A stretch of DNA of 64,000 bases from Neoarius graeffei (GCF_027579695.1 NC_083571.1:72673279-72737278), one strand, 5' to 3'. Counted from the first letter of the stretch, positions 1 to 11,944 are shown. The notes: a model not told the origin generated them from the letters alone. Program-made: numbers and translations.

Positions 1-825
1 AAACACTAGCATTTGTGCACAAGTTTTAATTTTCTTTGGGTTTTCTGAAATCAACACAGGGTCAAAAATATACATACAGCACACCTAATATTTAGGTAAA
101 ATGTGTCTTCGCAAGATGCACCTTGACCAATATAAATATACATCCAGAAATGTGTCTACATAATAAAAAGAAAACCACACATTGGCTTGAAGATATGAAG
201 TTTATCTTCTCATGTTGCATTTAACCCATCCGAAGCAGTGAACACACACAGGCACACACACACATAGAAAAAGTTTTTTAAAAAAAAAGTCATACAATTT
301 TAGTTTCGTGATATGCCAGGATCAGTTTACTGATTTCAGAATTGTGATGTTTTAGTTGTTATGAATTATTATTATTTCATTATAATTTTTAATTATTTGA
401 CCAAAATTTAGGAGGTTATTTATTCGGTTGTTATTGTCCTGTAACCAATAAGAGTAACTTCATGGTCAAACATTTTATCAAACATCAGCAAGACAAAGGA
501 ACTGGTCACCATCCAGTGGGAGAATGGTGGGGATGGTGCAGTGGAGATGGAGTCACTGGAGGCAGTGATGGAGAAGAGGATGGTAGCATTTTTAAGAAAA
601 TTCTGAATAATTTTGGGCTCCATGACAGAGTATCCAGGAGCAACCTGATCATTCTACCAAGGTCTCAGAAGAAGCGCGATTGGGGATCGTTTCTGTGAAC
701 TGCTATCAGACTCTGCAATGTCTCCTCTCAGTGTTAGCCCTCCTTGCATAGCAGTCCTGACCAACCCAGACTGTGTACTGTCTGGCCTGAGGTTAGCTGT
801 TGGAGTTTTCTTTCATCTTGTCTTG
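1..825. other. Intergenic, AT-rich, no gene seen
   Basis: No open frame here looks coding. Positions about 118-262 carry a repeat (repeat X) that recurs near 7666-7790 and, inverted, near 14105-14180. Positions 440-720 are less AT-rich and may be an old LINE remnant next to the RTE-like element, but I could not place them. Confidence 0.5.
118..262 (+). repeat. Interspersed repeat X, copy 1
   Basis: The stretch around 160-215 (containing ACACATTGGCTTGAAGATA) is nearly identical to 7685-7740 and reappears inverted at 14125-14165. It ends in CA-rich sequence (ACACACAGGCACACAC). It has no coding capacity. The class is unknown; it may be a SINE tail or a MITE fragment. Confidence 0.6.
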
Positions 826-3800
826 TCTCATCATCATCCGCTTTATCTGGGGCCGGGTCATGGAGGCAGCAGTCTGAGCATGGAAGCCCAAACTTCCCTT
901 TCCCCAGACACCTCGGCCAGCTCCTCGGGAAGAACACCGAGGCGTTCCCAGGCCAGCCGAGAGAGATAGTCCCTCCAGCATGTCCTGGGTCTTCCCCGGG
1001 GCCTCCTCCCAGGGGGACATGCCTGGAACACCTCCCCAGGGAGGCGTCCAGGATGCATCCAAAAGAGATGCCTGAGCCACCTCAGCTGATTCCTCTCGAT
1101 GTGGAGGAGCAGCGGCTCTACTCCAAGCTCCTCCCGAGTGACTGTGCTTCTCACCCTATTTCTAAGGGAGCGCCCAGCCACCCTGTGAAGGAAACTCATT
1201 TCAGCCGCTTGTATCCGTGATTTTGTTCTTTCGGTCATTACCCAAAGCTCATGACCATAGGTGAGAGTCGGAACGTAGATCGACCAGTAAATCGAGAGCT
1301 TCGCCTTTTGGCTCAGCTCCTTCACCACGACGGACCGGTAAAGCGACCACATCACTGCGGAGGCTGCACCGATCCGCCTGTCAATCTCACACTCTATCCT
1401 TCCCTCACTCATGAACAAGATCCCGAGATACTTAAACTCCTCCACTTGAGGCAGGACTTCTCCACCAACCTGGAGAGGGCAAGCCACCCTTTTCCAGTCG
1501 AGAACCATGTCTTCGGACTTGGATGTGCTGATTCTCATCCCAGCCGCTTCACACTCAACTGCAAACTGCCCCAGTGCATGCTGAAGGTCCTGGTTTGAAG
1601 AAGCCAACAGGACAACATCATCTGCAAAAAGCAGAGATGAAATCCTGTGGTTCCCAAACAGGATTCCTTCCGGCCCCTGGCTGCACCTAGAAATTCTGTC
1701 CATAAAAATTATGAACAGAACCAGTGACAAAGGGCAGCCCTGCTGGAGTCCAACATGCACTGGGAACAGGTCTGACTTACTGCCGGCAATGCGAACCAGA
1801 CTCCTGCTCTGTTCGTACAGGGACCGGACAGCCCTTAACAAAGAGCCCCGAACCCCATACTCCCGAAGCACCCCCCACAGAATACCATGAGGAACACGGT
1901 TGAATGCCTTCTCCAGATCCACAAAGCACATGTGGACTGGTTGGGCAAACTCCCATGAACCCTCGAGCACCCTATGAAGGGTATAGAGCTGGTCCAGTGT
2001 TCCACGACCAGGACAAAAACCACATTGTTCCTCCTGGATCCGAGGTTCGACTATTGGCCGAATTCTCCTCTCCAGTACCCTGGAGTAAACCTTCTTGGGA
2101 AGGCTGAGAATTGTGATTTCCCTATAATTGGAGCACACTCTCCAGTCCCCTTTCTTAAAAAGAGGGACCACCACCCCAGTCTACCACTCCAGAGGCACTG
2201 TCCCCGACCGCCATGCAATGCTGCAGAGGCATGTCAGCCAAGAAAACCCCACAACATCCAGAGACTTGAGATACTCGGGGCGGATCTCATCCACCCCCGG
2301 TGCCTTGCCACCGAGGAGCTTGAAAACCACCTCACTGACTTTGGCTTGGGTAATGGACGAGTCATCCTCTGAGTCATCAACCTCCACTTCCTCAATGGAA
2401 GACGTGACAGTGGGATTGAGGAGATCCTCGAAGTATTCCTTCCACCGCCCGACAATGTCCCCAGTCGAGGTCAACAGCTCCCCACCCGCACTGTAAGCAG
2501 TGTTGGCAGAGTACTGCTTCCCCCTCCTGAGGTGCCGGACGATTTGCCAGAATTTCTTCGAGGCCGACCGATAGTCCTCCTCCATGGCCTCACCGAACTC
2601 CTCCCAGTTCCGAGTTTTTGCCTCCGCAATTGCCTGAGCTGCAGCACGCCTGGCCTGCCGATACCCGTCAGCTGCCTCCGGAGTCCCAGAGGCCAACATG
2701 GCCCAATAGTACTCCTTCTTCAGCTTGACAGTGTCCCTTACTTCCGGTGTCCACCATCGGGTTCGGGGATTCCCGCCACGACAGGCACCAGAGACCTTGC
2801 GGCCACAGCTCCGAACAGCTGCGTCTACAATGGAGGTAGAGAACATGGTCCACTCAGACTCAATGTCCCCTGCCTCCCTCGGAAGCTGGGAGAAGCTCTC
2901 CCGGAGGTGGGAGTTAAAGACCTCCTCGACAGAGTGCTCGGCCAGATGTTCCCAGCAGACCCTCACCATACGTTTGGGCCTCCCAGGTCTGTCTGGCTTC
3001 CTCCTCCACCAGCAGATCCAACTCACCACCAGGTGGTGATCAGTTGACAGCTCAGCCCCTCTCTTCACCCGAGTGTCCAAGACATAGGGCCGGAGATCAG
3101 ATGAAACGACAACAAAGTCGATCATCGACCTCCGACCTAAGGTGTCCTGGTGCCACGTGCACTTATGGACACCCCTATGCTCGAACATGGTGTTCGTTAT
3201 GGACAAACCGTGACTAGCACAGAAGTCCAATAACAAAACACCACTCAGGTTCAGATTGGGAAGGCCGTTCCTCCCAATCACGCCCCTCTAGGTGTCACTG
3301 TCGTCGCCCACATGAGCGTTGAAGTCCCCCAGTAGAACAATGGAGTCCCCAGTCTGAGCACCTCTCAGTACCTCTCCCTCCATCTCCAAGAAGGCCAGAT
3401 ACTCTATACTGCTATTCAGCCCGTAGGCACAAACGACAGCAAGAGCCCTCTCCCCGACCCGAAGCCGCAGAGAGGCGACCCTCTCGTTCACTGGGGTAAA
3501 CTCCAACACATGGCGGCTGAGGTGGGGAGCTATAAGCAAGCCCACACCAGCCCGCCGCCGCTCACCATGGGTGACTCCAGAGAAGTGGAGAGTCCAGCCC
3601 CTCTCGAGGAGCTGGGTTCCGGAGCCCAAGCTGTGCGTGGAGGTGAGCCTGACTATCTCTAGCCGGTACCTCTCAACCTCCCGCACAAGCTCAGGCTCTT
3701 TCCCCCCCCCAGCGAAGTGACATTCCATGTCCCAACAGCTAGCCGCTGTGTTCGGGGATCAGGTCGTCGAGGCCCCTGCCTTCGACTGCTGCCTAATCCA

Positions 3801-4175
3801 CACTGCACCAGCCCCCTATGGCTACCTCTGTCGGTGGTGAACCCACAAGAGGTCGGACCCACGTCACCGCTTTGGGCTGAGCCCGGCCGGGCCCCATGGG
3901 CAAAGGCCCGGCCACCAAGTGCTTGCATATGAGCCCCAACCCCGGTCCTGACTCCAGGGTGGGGCCCCGGCTGCGCCATACTGGGCGACGTCACGGTCCT
4001 TGATTTTTTTTTATCCATAAGGGTTTTGGTGAACTGCTCTTGGTCTGGCCTGTCACCTAGGACCTGTCTGCCTTGGGAGACTCTAACAGGGGCGTAATGC
4101 CCCCGACAACATAGCTCCTAGGATCATTCAAGCACACAAACCCCTCCACCACAATAAGGTGACAGTTCTAGGAGG
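826..4175 (-). mobile_element. RTE-like LINE (Rex3-like), near full length
   Basis: The minus strand encodes, in order, an apurinic-type endonuclease (about 4018-3000) and a reverse transcriptase (about 2600-860). This is the EN-RT single-polyprotein layout of RTE-type non-LTR elements. The 3' end is about 826-845, where a short GAT-rich tail (CATCATCATCC on plus) stands in for poly(A). The 5' end is placed near 4175, where the recognisable 5' sequence (CCCCTCCACCAC on plus) stops. About 3.35 kb is close to a full copy. I did not find a clean target-site duplication. The clade is from memory of fish RTE/Rex3-like proteins; a different RTE subfamily is possible. Confidence 0.75.
858..4018 (-). 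pseudogene. RTE-like LINE polyprotein (endonuclease + reverse transcriptase), disrupted
   Basis: This protein would nick the target (endonuclease) and copy the element RNA at the nick (reverse transcriptase). Endonuclease motifs [24 protein letters not shown] and STDHHLVV are visible, followed by RT motifs including NYREI, LQQGCPLS and the catalytic LFADDVVLL. A frameshift lies at the cytosine run near 3700-3710. In-frame stops lie near 3285 (TAG where Trp is expected) and near 2178 (TAG where Gln is expected). Both stops are explained by single transitions. Total coding length, about 1,050 codons, fits the family. The catalytic YxDD-type box is intact, so decay is recent to moderate, but the gene cannot make one protein. 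Confidence 0.8.
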
Positions 4176-4528
4176 GGCTGTTGGAGTTTTATTTTTCTCT
4201 ATTTAGTTGTACTTTGTCAGTTCATTTGTATGGTTCGCTTGTTTTCCTTTGTGTAGAGTGTGCCTTGCTGTTCTCTTTGTCGCTGTCCATGTTATTGCAT
4301 ATTGTATATTGCGTTAGTTTCTGCTGGTTCTGTCACTGTCCTGGACTTGTGAACAGTGGAGAGTAATGCTGTATCTGTCCCTAATTTGTGTAGTGTTGTA
4401 TGTGTATTAGAATCCCATTCTGTTTTATGTCACCTGCCTAGGGAATATGGATGAAAATTAGTAATTATGCTAACTTCAGCATATTTACATTATGTATTTT
4501 ATACTATTGTTCATGAATGTGCACTGTC
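4176..4528. other. No gene seen
   Basis: T-rich sequence between the LINE 5' end and a microsatellite. It has no repeat signature I recognise and no plausible coding frame. Confidence 0.4.
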
Positions 4529-4572
<44 letters not shown>

Positions 4573-4602
4573 GCAAGCAAGCAAATAAATAAATAAATAA
4601 AT
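4529..4602 (+). repeat. Compound tetranucleotide microsatellite
   Basis: (AATC)n of about eleven units, then (AAGC)n, then (AAAT)n. The stepwise change from one tetramer to the next suggests point mutation followed by renewed slippage. Confidence 0.9.
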
Positions 4603-4896
4603 ATAACTATGGCATTAAACATAAGGATTGTATAACATAAAGGCTCAAACCTCAGCAACGAGAACAAAGTTGTCTGTCTGGAGTCTTATCTCATCGTTCC
4701 TGTGGAGGATGGCCCTATATGGACTGTTGAAAGTTGCACTTGGAAGACAGCTCTGGACACTTAGAGTTTTACTATGATGGCTTAGGGCTACAGTTGCCAT
4801 GATAACTTTAGGACTGCAGTTGTCATGAACAGTTTTACACTCAAGTTTCCATCAATGAACAGTTGATAACTTCAACAAAATAGACTTCATGTTAAA

Positions 4897-5281
4897 TGTC
4901 ACAGTTTGGCTCAAGACTGTGACAAAAATAGGAGACAACATGAGAGGTAGAATATAGAAAAAGATGATTTATTTACAAAAAATATGTAGATCTACAAAAA
5001 TAAAGGTAAATCAATCTAAAATCAAAAACGCCTCTGCTGGCAACGCAGACCTGATCATGCAGGTGGGTGAGCGGACAGAGAGACCAACTGCAGCAGACTG
5101 AGATTTAAAGATTGAAATACATCTGGGCCTGGTGTAGCCTATCAGCTAGTGGCCAGCCACTCCGCACAACCCTGCAACACACACTCCAGACAAAGACAGG
5201 GACACTTTCTAGTGCCCCAGTGGACCACTGCAGCCCACAGGGGAACAGTAACACAGGCACCATGCTAGAGTGGTTGTGACA
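4897..5281. mobile_element. 385-bp insertion with TGTCACA termini and TAAA target duplication
   Basis: The insertion starts TGTCACAG and ends TTGTGACA, a 7-bp terminal inverted repeat that also fits the TG...CA ends of an LTR. TAAA flanks it on both sides (4893-4896 and 5282-5285). The inverted repeat Y copy near 7425-7435 shows the uninterrupted site. The first 28 bp form a small palindrome. It contains no gene. It could be a MITE or a solo LTR; 4-bp duplications and TG/CA ends are compatible with either. Confidence 0.7.
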
Positions 5282-5441
5282 TAAACTATAATGAATGTCC
5301 TGGTTACACAGTTGTACTTTGTGAATCTATAAAACACAGTTATAGAAGTGAGTTATTTATAATCATGCTATCTGTTATCACCCAGATAAGGATGGATTCC
5401 CTTTTAAGTCTGGTTCCTCTCAAGGTTTCTTCCTCGTGTTA

Positions 5442-7044
5442 CAATGGTGCTTGAAAGTTTGTGAACCCTTTCGAATTTTCTATATTTCTGCATAAATATG
5501 ACCTAAAACATCATCAGATTTTCACACAAGTCCTAAACGTAGATAATGAGAACCCAGTTAAACAAATGAGACAAAAATATTATACTTGATCATTTATTTA
5601 TTGAGGAAAATGATCCAATATTACTTATCTGTGAGTGGCAAAAGTATGTGAACCTTTGCTTTCAGTTTCTGGTGTGACCCCTTTGTGCAGCAATAACTGC
5701 AACTAAATGTTTCCAGTAACTGTTGATCAGTCCTGCACATCGGCTTGGAGGAATTTTAGTCCATTCCTGCGTACAGAACAGCTTCAACTCTGGGATGTTG
5801 GTGGGTTCCTCACATGAACTGCTCACTTCAGGTCCTTCCACAACATTTCGATTGGATTAAGGTCAGGACTTTGACTTGGCCATTCCAAAACATTAACTTT
5901 ATTCTTCTTTAACCATTCTTTGGTAGAATGACTTGTGTGCTTAGGGTCGTTGTCTTGTTGCATGACCCACCTTCTCTTGAGATTTAGTTCATGGACAGAT
6001 GTCCTGACATTTTCCTTTAGAATTTGCTGGTATAATTCAGAATTCATTGTTCCATCAATGATGGCAAGCTGTCCTGGCCCAGATGCAGCAAAACAGGGCC
6101 ATGATACTACCACCACCATGTTTCACAGATGGGATAAGGTTCTTATGCTGGAATGCAGTGTTTTCCTTTCTCCAAACATAATGCTTCTCATTTAAACCAA
6201 AAAGTTATATTTTGGTCTCATCCATCCACAAAACAGTTTTCCAATAGCCTTCTGGCTTGTCCACGTGATCTTTAGCAAGCTGCAGACGAGCAGCAATGTT
6301 CTTTTTGGAGAGCAGTGGCTTTCTCCTTGCAACCCTGCCATGCACACCATTGTTGTTCAGTGTTATCCTGATGGTGGACTCATGAACATTAACATTAGCC
6401 AATGTGAGAGAGGCCTTCAGTTGCTTAGAAGTTACCCTGGGGTCCTTTGTGACCTCACCGACTATTACACACCTTGCTCTTGGAGTGATCTTTATTGGTC
6501 AACCACCCCTGGGGAGGGTAACAATGGTCTTGAATTTCCTCCATTTGTACACAATCTGTCTGACTGTGGATTGGTGGAGTCCAAACTCTTTCGAGATGGT
6601 TTTGTAACCTTTTCCAGCCTGATGAGCATCAACAACGCTTTTTCTGAGGTCCTCAGAAATCTCCTTTGTTCGTGCCATGATACACTTCCACAAACATGTG
6701 TTGTGAAGATCAGACTTTGATAGATCCCTGTTCTTTAAATAAAACAGGGTGCCCACTCTCACCTGATTGTCATCCCATTGATTGAAAACACCTGACTCTA
6801 ATTTCACCTTCAAATTAACTGCTAATCCTAGAGGTTCACATACTTTTGCCACTCACAGATATGTAATATTGGATCATTTTCCTCAATAAATAAATGACCA
6901 AGTATAATATTTTGTCTCATTTGTTTAACTGGGTTCCCTTTATCTACTTTTAGGACTTCTGTGAAAATCTGATGATGTTTTAGGTCATATTTATGCAGAA
7001 ATATAGAAAATTCTAAAGGCTTCACAAACTTTCAAGCACCACTG
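5442..7044 (-). mobile_element. Tc1-A: Tc1/mariner-like transposon, relic
   Basis: Long terminal inverted repeats begin CAATGGTGCTTGAAAG at 5442 and end CTTTCAAGCACCACTG at 7044, each bordered by TA (5440-5441; 7045-7046), the Tc1/mariner target. Length 1,603 bp is standard. The transposase lies on the minus strand and is broken. A second partial right terminus of 74 bp lies at 7874-7947, also followed by TA, and joins back to the interrupted repeat Y. Confidence 0.9.
5650..6678 (-). pseudogene. Tc1-A transposase, inactivated
   Basis: A cut-and-paste DD34E transposase. The N-terminal helix-turn-helix region starts at an ATG at 6678 (MARTKEISEDLRKSVV). The catalytic triad can still be read: Asp in WMDETK, Asp in QQDNDPKH and Glu in SPDLNPIE. 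The frame changes between 6500 and 6400 and again near 6200, and stops interrupt the C-terminus below 5823. These breaks mean no functional protein. Confidence 0.85.
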
Positions 7045-7148
7045 TAAGTGGCTTGATTTCATGGAATAACTTTTAAATATGTCACTCATGAGGAAACTGA
7101 TGAATCATTTTAATAAATTTTGGTACTTTTTGTTTGTGAATGTCAGGT

Positions 7149-7655
7149 CAAGTCAGTTTATTTGTATAGTGCTTTTAACAACAGACATTGTTGCAAAGCA
7201 GTTTTACAGAAACTTCTCCTTAATGATCAAGCCTGAAGCAACGGTGTTGAGGAAAAACTCCTTCAGACGACAAGAGGAAGAAACCTTGAGAGGAACCAGA
7301 CTCAAAAGGGAATCCATCCTCATCTGGGTGATAACAGACAGCATGATTATAAATAACTCACTTCTATAATTGTGTCCTATAGAGTCACAAAGTACAACTG
7401 TGTAATCAGGAAAATCATTATAGTTTAACATGAAGTTGATTTTGCTGACATTATAAAGTGTTCATTGATGGAGACTTGAGTCCAAAACTGTGCATGACAA
7501 CTGCAGTCCTAAAGCTATCAGTCCTAACTGCAGTCCTAAAGCTATCATGGTGATTGTAGCCCTCAGCCATCATAGCAGAACTGTAAGTGTCCAGAGCTGT
7601 CTTCTAAGTGCGACTTTCGACTGTCCATATGAGGCCGTCCTCTACAGGAGCAAAT
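7149..7655 (-). repeat. Interspersed repeat Y, inverted uninterrupted copy
   Basis: The reverse complement matches 4640-4896, 5286-5441 and 7950-8117 without the insertions found there, so it acts as a ready-made empty-site reference. Confidence 0.7.
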
Positions 7656-7665
7656 GTGATGAAAC

Positions 7666-7870
7666 TTCAGCCAGAAACACATCTACATAATAAAAAGAAA
7701 ACCACACATTGGCTTGAAGATACGAAGTTTATCTTCTCGTGTTGCATTTAACCCATCTGAAGCAGTGAACACACACAGGCACACACACGTGAGCAATGAA
7801 CACCCACCCACACACACTCACATACCCAGAGCAGTGGGCAGCCATACTAACAGTGCCCGGGGAGCAGTTG
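7666..7870 (+). repeat. Interspersed repeat X, copy 2
   Basis: Same text as 118-262 at its left, extended at the right by a segment (CCAGAGCAGTGGGCAGCC) that matches, inverted, the tail of the second SINE type at 15070-15140. This suggests repeat X and that SINE tail share an ancestor. Confidence 0.6.
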
Positions 7871-8117
7871 GGGGATGATGTTTTAGGTCATATTTATGCA
7901 GAAATATAGAAAATTCTAAAGGGTTCACAAACTTTCAAGCACCACTGTATCTGAGAGAGGTTTTCCTCACCACCATCAACTCAGGGTTGATCAGTAGAGA
8001 TAAATAAATGTATTAGGGATAAAATAAGTTCATATGTATAAAGTCCTTATTTTTCTGTAAAGCTGTTTTGTGACAATGTCTGTTGTAAAAAGTGATATGC
8101 AGATAAACTGACTTGAC

Positions 8118-9690
8118 TAGAGTACAGTAGTTTGTTATATAGAGAGTGTCTTTTAAACTCTACATCAGTTTTTATTGCGAGTCAGTCTTTTTAGTGTCAT
8201 CCTGGATTATAATAAAATCACAGAATTTCATTTGAGACACATTTTTATACACATGGAAGACACTATGGCCCAATCCCAATTCTAATTTCTACCCCTCCCC
8301 CTCCCCCTTCCCCTTGGCCCTTCCCCTTGAAACTGAGCTACAAGGGATAGGGCTTGAAATTCAACCCCTACGTATTGGGATAGCCCTTATGTCTTTCTTC
8401 GTGTTATCTCCCATCTTGGCACATCAGTAAACACTATAACCTGAAAATCTATTCTTTTTGCCTTTAAATGCATCACAAGAAGTTGTTTCCTGTTTTCTGT
8501 CTCTTACCTGAGTAACCGTAAAATAACTTGAGTGAAGGTTACCAGAAACAAACGTCATCACCATTATGACTAACGGGTAAAACTGTTGATAATCAGATAA
8601 ATAAATGCAGGAACCAGAAAAGCGTCATGTCTAAATATAGATGCGCAGATCGACATACTGATGCATGTAAATCACAGGGCTGTGGTATGACAGTTTAAGA
8701 TGGATGATGTGGGGTTTTTTTTTAAGTTTTCAGTCTTTCCAAGTGAAAACTTCTGAATGTGATTGCAAAATTGTCTGTTGAGGAGAAGAATATCAGCTGA
8801 TCTCTGTGAGCTTTACTGTTTACTCACTGCATTTAAAGAACATTTTAAAGAAAAGTGTTTATTTTACCAATAATAAAAATGTATTCAGTATTAAAGCATT
8901 ATGTACTCTGTAGGTTTATGAAATATCACATTGAAATATCTTTTCTAAAAAAAAACTAGCTAAATAATGATTTTATTTTGTTTTGTTTTATTTCTGAAAT
9001 CCAAAATCAGATCATACTTTGCTCAGTTTTTATGAACCAATTATGCACAAGATAACATCTGGAATGACGAAGAACCAACAAAGAAAATTAGCTGCAGTTA
9101 TGAGAAACACAAACATATCCATGATGTGAAGGGATTTTGGGGGTTGTTTTGATAATACCAAATTTATCCTCACACTTAAGCTTCTATTATACAACAATTG
9201 GGACGGTTTGTTGAACTTAAAGTTAAAACTGAAAACAATGATTTATAAATAGACATGCATTACACTCAAAACAATACAACAGCACATTATTTGATCTTTT
9301 GCCTCATGAAGTTGATATTATTTTCAGAATAAATGCCAGAATGGATGTATATTAACAAATGAAATGAAGTTGACCAAACAAAATATGAAATAAGTAAATT
9401 TAGAAATCACTGCTTTCTTTTTTTTAATTTCTATTTTCTATGCCATCCCAACTGTTTCTGATTTGGGGTTGTAAATAAACACTTCAGGATAAATAATCAT
9501 CATGGCCTGTTCACTGGGATTGATTTGACCTGGAATTCTAGGATGAACAATGGTTTCATTGCACTTTTCCATGTCAGAGGTTCAAGTTATTTTCTAAGTT
9601 CTGAGTATAGTGAGTTGCAGCATTACACTAAAGAATCTGAAATAAATTAATACAAGAAGACAGAGTCATCTATATCCCCCACCCTATATA
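8118..9690. other. No gene seen; one possible transposon end
   Basis: AT-rich sequence without coding frames. Positions about 8268-8400 (from GGCCCAATCCCAATTCT to GTATTGGGATAGCCCTT) look like the end of a common fish hAT-type MITE, with a short imperfect inverted repeat. I could not find the matching far end. Confidence 0.4.
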
Positions 9691-9696
9691 CCAACT

Positions 9697-10338
9697 ACCA
9701 AGTTTCAAGATATTATTTGTCACATTTTTCAAGTTCTGCTACAGGAAACCAACCCTACCTCTTTACACTGACCTCAGCAGCCCATGGCATAAGCCCACTG
9801 GTGAGCTAAAAATTTAAATTTCTCACATTTCTTAGTATCAAAAGGCACATATACATTACTTAATCAACATATATACCAACTTTCAAGACCATACTACTCA
9901 TAGTTTTCAAGTTCTGCTCTGGAAACAAAACCTACCCCTAAGATTAACCTGAGAGACTAAGTCTGAAATTGTTTCCATAAAAACATGAAAAATTTACATT
10001 TCTCAAATTTCTTAGTATGAAAATGCACATCTACATCACCTTGTTAACGTGTATACCAAGTTTCAAATCCATATTATGAATAGTTTTGGATATATGCTCC
10101 AGAAATAAACATGCTCTTAGAAACTAAGTTAAAATCTATTTTTCATGTAAAAATTTGAAAAATACCTTTTTTTTCAAAAATCCAAAATAGCAAAAGGCAC
10201 GAGTTCACATGTTGCTTGATATGTATACAAAATTCCATGAAGATATCTTCAGTGGTTTTCAAGATATGGCCCGGAAACAAAAACGTGACCGGATGGACGG
10301 ACAGCCAGCTGGACAGACGGGTGGACAGAACCTGTTTC
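9697..10338 (+). repeat. Diverged tandem array, about 177-bp period
   Basis: A motif like ACCAAGTTTCAAG recurs at 9697, 9875, 10055 and, more diverged, 10227, giving steps of 178, 180 and 172 bp. Each unit also carries a GGAAACAAAACCTACC-like box and an AAGGCAC-like box. The last unit ends in GGACGGACAGCC-type sequence. Tc1-B copy 1 starts immediately after it. Confidence 0.7.
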
Positions 10339-10340
10339 TA

Positions 10341-11942
10341 CAACCCTGATTCCAAAAACATTGGGACAAAGTACAAATTGTAAATAAAAATGGAATGCAA
10401 TGATGTGGAAGTTTCAAAATTCCATATTTTATTCAGAATAGAACATAGATGACATATCAAATGTTTAAACTGAGAAAATGTATCATTTAAAGAGAAAAAT
10501 GAGGTGATTTTAAATTTCATGACAACAACACATCTCAAAAAAGTTGGGACAAGGCCATGTTTACCACTGTGAGACATCCCCTTTTCTCTTTACAACAGTC
10601 TGTAAACGTCTGGGGACTGAGGAGACAAGTTGCTCAAGTTTAGGGATAGGAATGTTAACCCATTCTTGTCTAATGTAGGATTCTAGTTGCTCAACTGTCT
10701 TAGGTCTTTTTTGTCATATCTTCTGTTTTATGATGCGCCAAATGTTTTCTATGGGTGAAAGATCTGGACTGCAGGCTGGCCAGTTCAGTACCCGGACCCT
10801 TCTTCTACGCAGCCATGATGCTGTAATTGATGCAGTATGTGGTTTGGCATTGTCATGTTGGAAAATGCAAGGTCTTCCCTGAAAGAGACGCCATCTGGAT
10901 GGGAGCACATGTTGCTCTAGAACCTGGATATACCTTTCAGCATCGATGGTGTCTTTCCAGATGTGTAAGCTGCCCATGCCACATCCACTAATGCAACCCC
11001 ATACCATCAGAGATGCAGGCTTCTGAACTGAGCACTGATAACAACTTGGGTCGTCCTTCTCCTCTTTAGTCCGAAGGACACGGCGTCCCTGATTTCCATA
11101 AAGAACTTCAAATTTTGATTCGTCTGACCACAGAACAGTTTTCCACTTTGCCACAGTCCATTTTAAATGAGCCTTGGCCCAGAGAAGACGTCTGCGCTTC
11201 TGGATCATGTTTAGATATGGCTTCTTCTTTGAACTATAGAGTTTTAGCTGGCAACGGTGGATGGCACGGTGAATTGTGTTCACAGATAATGTTCTCTGGA
11301 AATATTCCTGAGCCCATTTTGTGATTTCCAATACAGAAGCATGCCTGTATGTGATGCAGTGCCATCTAAGGGCCCAAAGATCACGGGCACCCAGTATGGT
11401 TTTCCGGCCTTGACCCTCACGCACAGAGATTCTTCCAGATTCTCTGAATCTTTTGATGATATTATGCACTGTAGATGATGATATGTTCAAACTCTTTGCA
11501 ATTTTACACTTTCGAACTCTTTTCTGATATTTCTCCACTATTTGTCGGCGCAGAATTAGGGGGATTGGTGATCCTCTTCCTATCTTTTCTTCTGAGAGCC
11601 GCTGCCACTCCAAGATGCTCTTTTTATACCCAGTTATGTTAATGACCTATTGCCAATTAACCTAATGAGTTGCAATTGGTCCTCCAGCTGTTCCTTTTTT
11701 GTACCTTTAACTTTTCCAGCCTCTTATTGCCCCTGTCCCAACTTTTTTGAGATGTGTTGCTGTCATGAAATTTCAAATGAGCCAATTTGGCATGAAATTT
11801 CAAAATGTCTCACTTTCTACATTTGATATGTTGTCTATGTTCTATTGTGAATACAATATCAGTTTTTGAGATTTGTAAATTATTGCATTCCATTTTTATT
11901 TACAATTTGTACTTTGTCCCAACCTTCTTGGAATTGGGGTTG
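10341..11942 (-). mobile_element. Tc1-B copy 1: Tc1-like transposon
   Basis: Termini start CAACCCTGATTCC at 10341 and end in GGAATTGGGGTTG at 11942, bordered by TA. Length is 1,602 bp. The inverted repeats are about 200 bp with an outer and an inner GTTGGGACA box (IR/DR layout, as in other fish Tc1 elements). The gene is on the minus strand and is nearly identical to the copy at 18080-19684. Confidence 0.92.
10561..11637 (-). pseudogene. Tc1-B copy 1 transposase, near intact but broken
   Basis: A DD34E transposase homologous along its length to the intact 18388-19464 gene. Three changes disable it. The start codon is ATA (11635-11637) where the intact copy has ATG. One in-frame stop (TGA replacing CGA) near 10711-10713 removes about 50 C-terminal residues. 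Several substitutions are scattered elsewhere. The remaining open stretch is 299 codons and keeps SDESKF, HDNAKPH and SPDLSPIEN, the catalytic D, D and E. All three changes fit C-to-T or G-to-A transitions. Confidence 0.9.
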
Positions 11943-11944
11943 TA

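Larger units (their letters stand above)
7045..7873. other. 829-bp composite block inside the Tc1-A right end
   Basis: The block lies between a complete Tc1-A right terminus and a second partial one. It contains a fragment homologous (inverted) to 14575-14640, an inverted copy of repeat Y (7149-7655) and a copy of repeat X (7666-7870). No gene. Confidence 0.6.
4640..8117 (+). repeat. Interspersed repeat Y (plus copy), split by insertions
   Basis: Pieces at about 4640-4896, 5286-5441 and 7950-8117 together match the inverted copy at 7149-7655. The 3' part has the familiar fish repeat text: ACAATGTCTGTTGT followed by a tail ending AAACTGACTTGAC. A 385-bp element (4897-5281) and a Tc1 element with its extra block (5442-7947) interrupt it. 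No coding capacity; non-autonomous. Confidence 0.7.

Noticed and set aside
3717..3932. Plus-strand open frames opposite the RTE-like LINE (also 744-1220, 2532-3047)
   Set aside because: GC-rich antisense shadows of the minus-strand endonuclease/RT sequence, which carries recognisable motifs.
4897..5281. LTR retrotransposon call
   Set aside because: Only one terminal unit, with no internal gag/pol or primer-binding site, so I left the class open rather than call an LTR element.
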